A stretch of DNA of 39,085 nt from Saccoglossus kowalevskii. Its lineage: Eukaryota > Hemichordata > Enteropneusta > Harrimaniidae. The notes beneath the pieces are model-generated. The model was given only the letters and a program-made list of their open reading frames with translations. It was not told the DNA's origin and ran no database searches. Shown here one piece after another: positions 22,759-39,085 of the stretch (position 1 is the first letter of the stretch; each line of letters opens with the position of its first letter). The position numbers were made by a program, and so were the translations under genes. The stretch is from assembly GCF_000003605.2 (NCBI RefSeq), contig NW_003128863.1, positions 279,327 through 318,411 of the forward strand, written 5' to 3'.

Positions 22759-25700
22759 ATGGCGAGGCCGAGGCTGCTATGTAGAATCGACAGAATTAAG
22801 AAGGCCGCGTCTTTGCTGGCAGTGTGTCTGTTTGTCAGTGTTGTCTGCGTTGCGACTGTAACATACGCCCATGAATTCAACATCACAAGCTTCGCAGAAG
22901 TGAAGATGAAAACTACCCAATCGCATCGAACGTAAGTTCATTTTCAAACCTACGCGTTGTTTTTGGGTCGTTAGAGCGATGTTAATTTTCCTAATTGTCA
23001 ATCTAGTAACTGCGCATTTGTGGAGCTCTGAAATCGGGTAGCTATATTTAACAACATACCTTGCCATTATTAGTATATCTTAGACGTTATATCACAAATA
23101 TACGGTATACTAGAAATCCACACGTCCAGGTTGATTTGAAATATCAGCGTAGTTAGACGGATATTTTCATGACACGGCTACTGTATTACTGATTTACTTT
23201 GCACCCACCATGATATCACACAACAATGTGCGTTTCGTCACGGATACATTACAGCTACATTAATGCAGCTACATTAGCGAAGTGGTAAATATATTGATTC
23301 ATCACGTGTTTAATTAATTCATTTCACTTGTTTGAAATCAATATGTACATACGGCAGTAACCATAATTTGAGTTTTTACCAACATACTACGTTAGTATAG
23401 GAGTCGGTTATTTTAGAATTCATATAACAAACTAATCTGAGGCTTACAATGAACCGTAGTTTTATTTCACACAACGGTTGAGTTCACGTAGAATTGACTC
23501 CAACAAAGGCATTACAACAACAACCAGCTTAACATGTAAGAAAGACTGTAACTATAATGCAGGTATGTACCATATTGGACCAGCGCAAACGTATCCACAA
23601 TGTAGAAAGTAAAAACACCGCATATGATGCGTTAATGTTAGTCAGAATTCTCGGCCAATACACACATCTGTACGTGGTAGCTCACCACGGTGCGACGTCC
23701 ATCGTAATGTAATTATTACCAGAGACGTACCAATAATTCTTTAATGGGAAAGCTTAGAATAAAACAACGCAACATAATACAATTAGGAACTGGAGCCATA
23801 CGGACATTTGGATAAAAATAAATATAAAAAAAGACATTTGAACTAGAACAACAATCTGCCGATACATTACATCCCTGAATGGTGTCAGAGCATCCGTTAG
23901 TACCTTGCATGGTCAGAGTTACTTCAGCTCAAAGTAAACACTATTCAACACCAATTAATCTGATTCGACTCGGTCATCAGGCATCGTGGAGCGCCCGGCA
24001 TAATCTTAAAACCCGTGTCACCCGTAACAATTGTATGCTGGTACTTTGGAGACTTGAGTGACCTTAATCACACTGGTTTGTAATGTCAACTTGTCGAGTG
24101 CCAAGATAACACCTTTCTTTAAAACCAGACAACTTAATTCCGTGTGGCTGGTATATATTAACTACTTTCTCGGCAGTCTGTCCCAATTTCTGAGACGTTC
24201 CTGATCTAATACGTCAGCTGTATTTGTCCTATATAAGTGAAATGTGATTGGATATTTTCAATAGAATATATGTTAGTCTGATAAATTCGTTGCGTGTTCG
24301 GCTTATTGTTATTTACTCCCTGGATACATGTTTACCCCTAGCAACCAATAAACTTTCACCCTGTTCAGTGGATAGTAGCGACTGGATAACCTTCACAGCG
24401 GAAGTCGGATACCCAAACGAGTGACTTCTGGCAGTGTCGATATTTCACAGGGGCATGCTGGGATATAATTGAGCGTCACAGTGAAACATCACCACACATA
24501 AGTAGTGATATTAAACCGTGACATTCCTAAAGGGCTAGGCTGGGATTTCTTTCTGAGTTTTTGTCTCAAACGAGCCGAATGAGTGTTTATACGTCGTTTA
24601 ACTAGACAAAATATCGCAGTATACTCGCTATTAGGGGCTGGTTATTCCCTGAAAACATATATTTTGTCCTGTCACTTAACATTTCTATTATACGGACAAT
24701 AACAAGAATTATTGACGGAAATGCTGACGATATTATGGAGATGAAGAACTCATTTTAGTGCGCACTCAACATCCAACACACATAGTTTCCCGAGATACTA
24801 GTACATTTTTATTTCTCAGACGCCCTAACAAAATAGTGTTTTAGTATGCCATATATATATATACATGAAATAACGTATATTATCTTTCACCCAGGAATCA
24901 GCACTACGTGTCTGAAGACGGCGATACCATAAACCACGCATCCAGCTCGCATACCACAAACGTAAACGATACAATATGTTTGCATGACGGTGAAGAATTC
25001 ACGAGTAAAGTAAAATATAAAACATCCAGATTTGTGGTTACAAAGAAACGATATAGGTACACGCAACTCTATGATCACTTTGCTTGAGCTTTCACGCTAG
25101 AAACTCGGGTCTATTCTTCTGTGTAGTCCGTGACGCGAACGATTGGTATTCATAATCGCTAGTTGATAATCGGTTACTAACTACCACCGAAGGGTACGGC
25201 TGCAGGAATAATATAACAGGTATAATATTAACTTGAAGTGATCGGCATGAGGAATTGCACCCTTGTTAATCGTCACAAGAGAATTGAATTCCGGCACGTC
25301 GGCGAAGAAGCAGTAACAACTCGCCGACAGTGTCGAAATGATATTATTTTTATTTATTTATTTGTAGATATATTTATTTTGTTAAACATTTCATTCAACA
25401 GTATTGTTTTGCATGTTGTTTGTCCAATCGTTCTATAACAATGTTAGATAGAGATGAACGAATAAAATTGGAGCATTATTAGACTGTTAGACAATAATAA
25501 ACTATTAGAGGCGGTGGTTGTCGCGCAGCACGTGTTTGAATTTCATGCAAACAGCTTGAAACAACGTATAATAATTGCAGATTGCAAATGCAGATTGCAA
25601 ATGGTTTCTTTTTCGTATCTTATCATGATTTTACTCAAATTAACATGCATGGCAGCTCTGGTCATAATCTCCACTATCATGAAACCATTTCCGAGGTTTC

Positions 25701-28572
25701 TTTTTTTTTATTAAAAGAGAATAACATTTCTGTATTTACATAGAAATCACGTGAGTACTATGGTATGGATTGTTCGTCAATTTAGAATATTTGACCCAAG
25801 AACTGTACAGCTAAGTTAGTTTCAAGAAATACTTTGAGTTGGAGACCTAGTTTAAACAAAAAACAATAACAGCCTGAGAAGTGACGTATACTACACACTT
25901 GAGGGGTTCTATATTTCTATTTAAAGGGCGGTGGTCGTCGTGCCGCGTCCTGTTCGATAATGGACTCATAGCAACGTATACTGTGCGTGTAAAATACATT
26001 GTTTACATTTATTTAAATTCGAACACGTGCTGCGCTACGACCACCGTCCTTTAAAGACTCGCATTGCGTATAACACTAGAGAAATATGCCCTATTGCTAC
26101 ACTGTTTAATTTTGTATAAATTCAAACAGAAACGGATACGTCATAAGACAGCGTAATTTACAGAATATATTGGTTGAAACTAAGAACGAGCTGCGACGAT
26201 GGTGTCCTAACAAGACTCGGACAGCTCAGATAAGGTCGGTATGAATTACGTCATTTTAACTCTGCGATATAAACTTACTGACTGTGAAATTAAAAACAAA
26301 CAAATTATTTTCAATAGGAATTGATATTAAATATCGGCCCTTATGTAATATTGTGACGTAATATTGAGGTATCAAATAGGATACCTACACCTTACCCTAT
26401 CAGAGAACTAAATTCGAATAATTAGAGCAATATTTACGAGATAACGGGCTTGGGAAGATCATCGTCATTAGTTTCGAGATAGGAGTCACCTTCATATGAT
26501 GTCAAGTGTGTAAGTTATCTAACATCTTTTGTACTACTTTACTGGTATATATTACAATATCACTATTCATTTTTTACAGGGATCACCTTAATCGATTGAC
26601 TCAATCCAACCTTATTATTTCTCAAGGAAACACACCAACTGGGAGGAGGTACTACAATACTTTCTACACACAACCCGTACGAATTGACGAGGCTAAACGC
26701 AACTTGCTTCCTGTTGTAAGTATGTCTTTTTGGCATGACAGCACTATGTGATTCGACTACAGAAATCGGAGCAGAGGGATAGCTCAGCCTATTATTCCAG
26801 TTACATGCGTGTGAGGGTTTCGTACCCGTTGACATAGTTTGACAAGTTGCGATCCACACAAGGATGTGGTTTTCCCCAATGCTCATTTTTTTGGCAAGAA
26901 TCCGTTACCATGACAATCTATCCACATTAATCTAAAAAAATGGTTTTCATACAGTTTACTGTACAGTTTTTTAATGTCCAGTGTCACAGTGAATGGTTAT
27001 AATGTGATACAATGTCTCCCTTTCTCAGACCGTATGCAGAAAGGAGTCCCATCGTTGCAGGCATTGTCGGCGAGGTCCGGCAAATGCAACAACTATATGA
27101 CTTCATTTGCCAACCGCACTTTTAAAACGTCGCTGCAACATTTTCCAACAAATGTATTGTGGGTTCTATGAGTCCTGGGATGGGAATTCCCTAGAAAGCC
27201 GGTGGGCCTGTGCCACCAAAAATCTCGTATCTCTGCAACTTTTCATCTAGCCACAATTAAAACCGATTAAAGTATTTTGCAATTGAGTACACTGCGTTCA
27301 TATGAAATATATCTAATCCGACTGCCAGTATCCTATGTTTATCGACTCTAGATGGCGCCCTTCTCCGAAAAATCGTTATATATATCCTGTGCCGTGATTG
27401 GAAATGGTGGAATCTTGAAGCATAGTGGATGCGGCAAAGAGATCGACAGGTTCGAGTTTATATTGAGGTGAGAGCGACAGTAGATCAAGCCATCATATCA
27501 TCGCCTGCATTAAATGTGCATTTCGATTATGAATAATTTACTGGTCATTCGATTCATTTAAGCAGGTCAAATCTACCGGTGATTGGTGCATTCACACATG
27601 ACGTAGGAAGTAAAACCAATTTAACCAGTTTGAATCCCAGTGTCATAAAAAACAGGTAAGTCACATGTTACGTGTTTAATTTCAACATATTTATTAACAA
27701 GAAGTGAGAAACACGGAGCTGTGAGAATGACAGAGTGCATTGTATTATGAATAAAGTACCGTAGTGACGGACCATCACCGAGTCGCCTTGATGGCCAAGT
27801 TGATGCCAGCCAAATCCGTTTCCGGCCAGGGCTACCCTTGGACGAAAAAGGAGGTCGACGTAGACTACATTAACAGCGACGCAGTCCATTCCGTCTTATT
27901 CAATGATGTATTTACACGTATTGTACGTTTCATAAGACCCATGGGGAACACGATGCGGTGCGACGACTGTTGCTTTTCAAACAAATCGTTCAATTTGTTT
28001 TCAGGTTTCATTATCTGAACTCGTCAGAAATGACCAGCATGTTCCTAAATGCGTTGGACGAGTACAGTGGATATCTGTTGTGGATACATAACAGTAGAAT
28101 CGTGGACACGAGTATGGCGTTCAGGATTGCGCAGCTGGTAAAAGAAAACACTACACTGCAGATTTTACTAACCAACGCTGAATTTTTAGGAAATATCGAG
28201 TATTGGTGGAAGTCCGGCAAAACTTTATCAACTGGTATTTATTTTAAATAGTATTGCTGAATGTCTCGGTTTTTGACAACAAAAAAGGGAAAATACAGGG
28301 GTATTTGTACTTCCGTAATCTGTCTATCATTCTTTTCCGTAGGAATGCTATTAACTAGTATAGGACTAATGCTATGCGAGGAGGTTCACCTTTACGGATT
28401 CTGGCCGTTTTCAATAAACTCTGAAGGAATGTCCTTACCCATGCATTACACTGAAGACTTGAACTGGTCCACCTACCATCAAAGTCATGACTATCCGACA
28501 GAATTTAAAATACTCACGCAGCTTCACTTGGAAGGTGTACTACACATGCACGTGGACGAGCCGTGTTCTTAA
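22759..28572 (+). CDS. Gene 3: ST8Sia-like sialyltransferase, complete
   Basis: Probable Golgi type II ST8Sia-like enzyme (GT29), about 413 aa. Exons: 22759-22931, 24895-25056, 26130-26234, 26580-26715, 27352-27467, 27566-27655, 28005-28234, 28343-28572 (stop TAA at the end). Intron phases are the same as in gene 2. The start is [15 protein letters not shown] followed by an anchor ([19 protein letters not shown]). The stem has sequons (NIT, NDT) and a basic patch (VTKKRYR). Exon 4 carries [13 protein letters not shown], matching the equivalent exon of the other copies. Motif [30 protein letters not shown] and NPSVIK. Motif [25 protein letters not shown] with the Cys intact. Motif III is MHYTED, motif VS is HDYPTEF, and there is a Cys two residues from the end. 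It resembles gene 4 most in motif L (AVIGNGG, SGCGK) and faces it tail to tail. An AATAAA lies about 330 nt past the stop. Confidence 0.93.
25508..25560. mobile_element. Half copy of the GGCGG-family element in gene 3 intron 2
   Basis: AGGCGGTGGTTGTCGCGCAG, CACGTGTTTGAATTTCATGC, AAACAG: only one end is present, matching the left end of the copy at 31814. The other end is missing. Confidence 0.6.
25921..26054. mobile_element. GGCGG-family MITE, best preserved copy, gene 3 intron 2
   Basis: TTAAAGGGCGGTGGTCGTCG at the left and the inverted CGACCACCGTCCTTTAA at the right, so both ends carry TTAA, suggesting a TTAA target duplication. The interior has CATAGCAACGTATACTGTGC, GTAAAATACATTGTTTAC and TTCGAACACGTGCTGCGC. 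Length 134 bp, no coding potential. Confidence 0.85.
26764..26885 (+). mobile_element. tRNA-like SINE candidate in gene 3 intron 4
   Basis: GGGATAGCTCAGCC resembles a tRNA A box and GGGTTTCGTACCC, about 35 nt on, resembles a B box; a GTGGTTTTCCCCAATGCTC segment follows, of the type found in the body of several invertebrate SINEs. No intact tRNA cloverleaf is evident, so a degraded SINE is preferred to a functional tRNA. Confidence 0.35.
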
Positions 28573-28903
28573 TAACTCCCAACTATTACAAGATTGCATA
28601 TGATTTTAATCTCTGTAACTGTACATTTATATCTACATATATATTCCAACGTCGTTGAAAAGCGGCACACCATGACCATACTGCGGCCATGGTCGCCGTT
28701 GTATAACATATCAAAACGCTCAGATAAAACAAGCTGTAATACAAGTGTATACAATTCGTAGCGAGAGCGCCCTCTGTTGATGATTTGGTACATGGCTGCG
28801 ACAAAGGCAATGCATCAGAAGTGTGCAGAAATGTACGTTTGTCAGACAGTTTTCAGTGCACAGAATGTAATAATTTATTCACAATTGTACATCCTTTGTT
28901 TTG

Positions 28904-28909
28904 AATAAA
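28904..28909 (+). promoter_or_regulatory. Candidate polyadenylation signal of gene 3
   Basis: AATAAA followed at once by a further TAAAATA, about 330 nt past the gene 3 stop codon. Confidence 0.45.
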
Positions 28910-29979
28910 ATAAAATATATGTTCGTACACGCATGTATCAACACTGCCCAATGTGGTGTATTGGAAAATGTCCTCACAAATAGCAATGTTTTTGTACATC
29001 GCGCACGTTGGGTCGAAATGTTCTAGGCAACACAGTGTCTATGGCAATTTGAAAACAAAAAATCTTGATATAATTTTCAATGGTTTCGATTATTTTTAAG
29101 TAACTCAATACACATCTTCCATTTTTTCCTACGTGAAATACAGAAAATAACTTCTTATACATCTGTGGGCGAGTGCGATAACAAACGAATACGACAATTA
29201 CTATATTTACAACACATCGTAACTCATATACATTTATTAGATCACATTTTGGTTTATACTTTTACTAGACTGTGATGCACTTGATTAAAAATACCACTTG
29301 ACATCTTAGAAAAAAGACAATTGTTAGGATTTCAGCAACAGCAACAACAACATCAATATACTATTTTTTAAAAGTATAAATAACATATTTATCACGAGAC
29401 ACTGGATTTGCCCCAGAATCTAAGAAATAAGGATTAGTAGGGTAGTTTAAGTTCAATTTCAAGTGTACCTGCCACACTTTATGGTGGAAACAATTGCGGT
29501 GACTACAATCTGTATATGAAAAACAAAAAAAAACATCTCTTAACTTCTTAACTAAACAATTCGGTGAAAAATATCTTGTATATTGTTAATATGTATGGTC
29601 TTTATCGTATGATATAAAATTCACGGACAGGATATTACGGTTATGCACCAACAGCAGGTATATTATTGAGTAGCGTTTAGTTTAGTTTTTTTAATTCAAC
29701 TACACCCTTTCAAAACCATCGACGACTTGATTGCCCGGTTTTCTAGTCTTGTAAGTAATGCTGGGGACAATTATATATGCGACTGAGTCAAAGTAATCTT
29801 CGTTCGGTATCATTGCTTCTTATACGGAACAACCGTGACGATACCTGTTGACCCAGTTAGAGGTTATCACTGTTCGCGATAATTCATTGCTGACGTGACG
29901 ATGGTCCAGCCCACAACCTTGGACTCACTAGGAAACGTCAATGTGTAGAACCATTATGTCTAGGGTGAACGTCAAATGG

Positions 29980-30199
29980 TTAAAGCGCGGCGGTCGTCGC
30001 GCTGCGCATGTTCGACATTTGTGTTGATAAACATTGATTTTCTCACAATCCAATGTGCTCTTCAAATGGTAATCACAAGTATGAGGTTTGACCTGGGCGC
30101 GACTTGCACTGAATACTACCGGCTACTCCTTCGATACCGTCCAATCACCTAAAATGACCAAATGCGCATGCGTGGCACCGACGACTACTGCGCTTTAAA
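29980..30199. mobile_element. GGCGG-family element, 220 bp, near the 3' end of gene 4
   Basis: TTAAAGCGCGGCGGTCGTCG at the left; GACGACTACTGCGCTTTAA at the right is its inverse with few mismatches, and both ends show TTAA. The interior differs from the 134-bp type apart from GTTCGACATTTGTG near the left end. Confidence 0.75.
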
Positions 30200-30386
30200 G
30201 CACATCGAGGGGTTTACCTGTTGCAAGCAGTCCAGCGACGCAGCATTTTCACGGCAGTACTAGGAATCGTGGTTAAGCGATATACCATTATTCAGCTCCT
30301 ATAACATCCTGTTTCGATTATGCTTTTATCAGATCGAATATTTACGTTGCAAATTACATATTTATATACCCCGGCATTACTCGTTC

Positions 30387-36263
<5,877 letters not shown>

Positions 36264-39085
36264 TCTCAGGTGTCAGAACAGCGCTTGTCTGGTGGGTCCG
36301 CTCACTGCTATTCAGATGAACAGCATTGCCAACGCCTCCGAAATTAGTTTTGGAACATCACTGAGAATAAAATCCACGGTTTTTCGCTGCACGCGTGCGT
36401 TTGATTTAAATACAACAGGTGGGCTACTTTTAGTGAGAAGATATTAATACCATGCCGTGGGCGCAGTGACGTCAGCTAAGCTTCAGAATGATTTCTGCTG
36501 TTGATATATATCAGTGCAGTGGAAAGGGATGACAAAATCAGGGGTTGGGGCTTTGGACCTGAGTCGACAATGGACAGACATGATTAGGAAGGTCATTGAC
36601 AAAATGACTGACTGATGATGAATATCATACAATAACATCGACAGATTCGAATAAAATGGCCGTTGGCGTAATTATTACACAGAGGGAAATTCTCCGAACA
36701 TTTGAGATATCGCATTTAGGGTTTAAATTGAAAGGTTTTTTTGACCGAGGTTGTAGAAATAATAAACAAGACATCGCGCGCATTTAAGTATTTTCACATG
36801 TTTTCCAAGTGAATGCCCCTAACCCTGTGAATTTCAGAATGAATTACATGCAAGCTCGTTATTTTGAGAACGTATTTAATCTGTTAGAGATTAGCCTCGT
36901 TCGCACGTAGGCGGTGGTGAATCCGCATGGTTCCAGGGGTATCACTGTACCGAACACACCACAATGGCATAGCGAGTGTGTAACTTGCCTCTATTAATCG
37001 CACCGTATTGGTGAAGATATAAACAGTAATTTCCTACCCAGGTGACTTGTCACTATATATTTGTATTTAGTGTGCAATACTGATTGAAGATATATGAAAT
37101 GTTATTACCAGTAAAGGACTTTTTTGCTATATAACATGAACGCTGAAGACAGTACAGAACCCATCGACCTCCGCTACGCGTCGCTCGATACGACGCCGTA
37201 CTGCCTTCATGCATACTTTGCGGCAGTCTCGTGGTAACCTCATAGTGTCAGTATTTGCTGTTCATATCACGAGTAGATACTTGGTGACTAATTTCTATAT
37301 AACTGTGGCTTGTATAATTTAAAAACAAAGCATCATACAATCACAATATTGTATTCACTGGTATACTGGTACTGGTTCACTGGTAAAAACCACAGGGTAG
37401 CGTACTTATAAGATCTTTGGGAATAGTTTGCCAACTCAAGCATAATATAGATCACTTTCTCCCCAAAAACATTATTCTGTAACATAAAAAAATTATATAA
37501 AAATATATTCAATCAAATTAACAAGGAAAACTACCAAAATCGAAGGAAGTTACACAAAATATTATTTGGCCGGCAACCGTCAGTTTAAAACAACATTGAA
37601 CTGTTTTAAAAATTGCATTGTCATCATTAAAATGTTATAAATGTAACACATAAACCATTAATGTGAAATTATTTATTTAAAGGAGAGGCTCATGTTTATT
37701 AAAGGTTATACGGCATTTTTCACTGCAATGGTTACATTAATTCTAGAGGGTTTTATGCACGACTTGAGGCGAAAAAGAGTTTCACGCACTGTGCGGCCTA
37801 TCTCACAGATTAGAATTATAGAGCTTCAAATAAACAAGTTATAACGATGTCTCACACAAAAATAGAATGTCGTGACTTATTTATTGATCCATTCATTTAT
37901 TTAATCACTTGAAGAATGATCAACGGATCAGGTACCCGATTACAAGCTCTAAAATATACAGAAAATACATTAATTAAATATACAGGGCAAATATAATAAG
38001 ACAAACAATAACACTGTAGAACTTGTCGGGATTGAGCCTAACAAATTATTCAAACCTTTAATGCATCGTACATTTGTATTGAGTATTTAAAAATGTTGGT
38101 GCGGCTCCGTTTAATCTAAGGTACTTGAGATCGCGTACCATTATGAGTGTTTGTATACAACCAGAACTGTTATAAAGAGAATTATTTATATAAAACATTC
38201 ATAGTATCAAGATAAGATGGCCTCAACTAGAGTTCAGGAAGTTTGAACAATTCATAGAGGTCGTGATAATTTTCACTCTCACACGGAAGTATAGACTTGG
38301 AGGATACAACTTCGACACACTCACGCTGAACCCCATCCACAAGTGTCACCAATCTGATGTGGTACCCGCATACACGTATGACATGACAATTGCATTCAAT
38401 TGTCTATGTCAATACGTGTTAACTTTCCCATGCTTATTACTTTAATGTTCACATTTTTCTTCTACTCGCATTGACTGTCTTTTATATCACTGACTCATTC
38501 TGCTATATAGGTCAGCCATAAAACATTAATTATTGTGAATGCTCCAAGATTTTGCGAATTTTTCTTGTTGAGCACAGTGATTTCTGTATAATTATGCACC
38601 CGATTGTAACAAAATTTAATTTGACATGCTCCGTTTTGTTTTGCGGTGAACATCTCGTTGAGCACATTATATGATGTTCATTGTGTGTGTATTTATGTTT
38701 GGCACCGACACATCCAGTTATTTTATTGTCCAATAAGTCGAGTTTTTATGTTTTTATATTACTTTACTATTTTATTTGTGATTGTTTTCTTTACGTAAAT
38801 GTTAGCCATATATGTACTTTAAGGATTCTTGTTTTGAACATGCAAAAACCAGTTGCCATGGTATTTTACAACCAATAGACAACACGAACCGAATGAAGTG
38901 AATTTTAAATCCTAGGCTAAATTTGTTTGAAATTTGAGAAATATCGTTATTTTAAATTTTATTTTATGGCAACAAATACTGAATAATACAAATGCCACGT
39001 CGAATTCAGACTAGGCCATCGTTGCTCAGAGGCATATCTCAGAGATTTGTAACTACTGTTTGTTTGCTACGGAAGTGAGTCACAT
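36264..39085. other. Upstream flank of gene 4
   Basis: 2.8 kb of AT-rich DNA on the 5' side of gene 4, presumably holding its promoter. Short open frames on both strands lack splice context and family resemblance. I see no further sialyltransferase exon here. Confidence 0.55.

Larger units (their letters stand above)
28573..30386. other. Region between the convergent 3' ends of genes 3 and 4
   Basis: About 1.8 kb. It contains the gene 3 poly(A) signal near 28904 and a GGCGG-family element at 29980-30199. I see no coding region. Confidence 0.6.

Noticed and set aside
37150-37210. GC-rich patch with CAGTAC/GTACTG ends
   Set aside because: The inverted match is only 6 bp and the interior does not match the repeat families seen elsewhere.

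Overview
This is a metazoan nuclear genomic window. It is AT-rich, with short exons bounded by GT/AG splice sites, introns of roughly 0.2 to 2 kb, microsatellites and many small inverted-repeat elements. No prokaryotic operons, rRNA genes or CRISPR arrays were seen. The protein family and the gene expansion suggest an invertebrate deuterostome (echinoderm, hemichordate or cephalochordate), but the sequence alone does not settle the species.

The main content is a cluster of four paralogous genes for ST8Sia-like (alpha-2,8) sialyltransferases, assembled here exon by exon. Gene 1 (+, exons from 2058 to 7723; its anchor exon was not found and may lie left of the window), gene 2 (+, 13888-19370) and gene 3 (+, 22759-28572) lie head to tail. 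Gene 4 (-, 36263-30387) is inverted and converges on gene 3. Genes 2, 3 and 4 each have eight coding exons with the same intron phases (2,2,2,0,2,2,1). Exons 5 and 6 are 116 and 90 nt in all four genes. Exon 4 is 136 nt in genes 2-4 and 133 nt in gene 1. Exon 7 is 230 nt except in gene 2 (212 nt). Each product reads as a type II Golgi protein: short basic tail, one membrane anchor, variable glycosylated stem, then a catalytic domain with sialylmotifs L, S, III and VS. Genes 2-4 look intact (about 407, 413 and 410 aa). Gene 1 keeps most motifs but has Tyr instead of the invariant sialylmotif S cysteine, and its stem exons 2 and 3 are one continuous 270-nt exon.

The spaces and introns hold non-coding repeats. 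A TTAA-flanked inverted-repeat (MITE-like) family is spread over the whole cluster, and a second family has two copies. There is also a nested-hairpin element near 19.8-20.0 kb, a tandem/dispersed repeat cluster at 11.0-12.1 kb, a short non-LTR reverse-transcriptase relic near 20.95 kb, a tRNA-like SINE candidate near 26.8 kb, and AT and AAAT/AAAC microsatellites. The stretches 1-2057, 7724-13887, 19371-22758, 28573-30386 and 36264-39085 contain no gene I can support.

Together the genes look like a locally duplicated set of Golgi enzymes that extend sialic acid on glycoproteins or glycolipids. The catalytic core is conserved while the stems diverge quickly.
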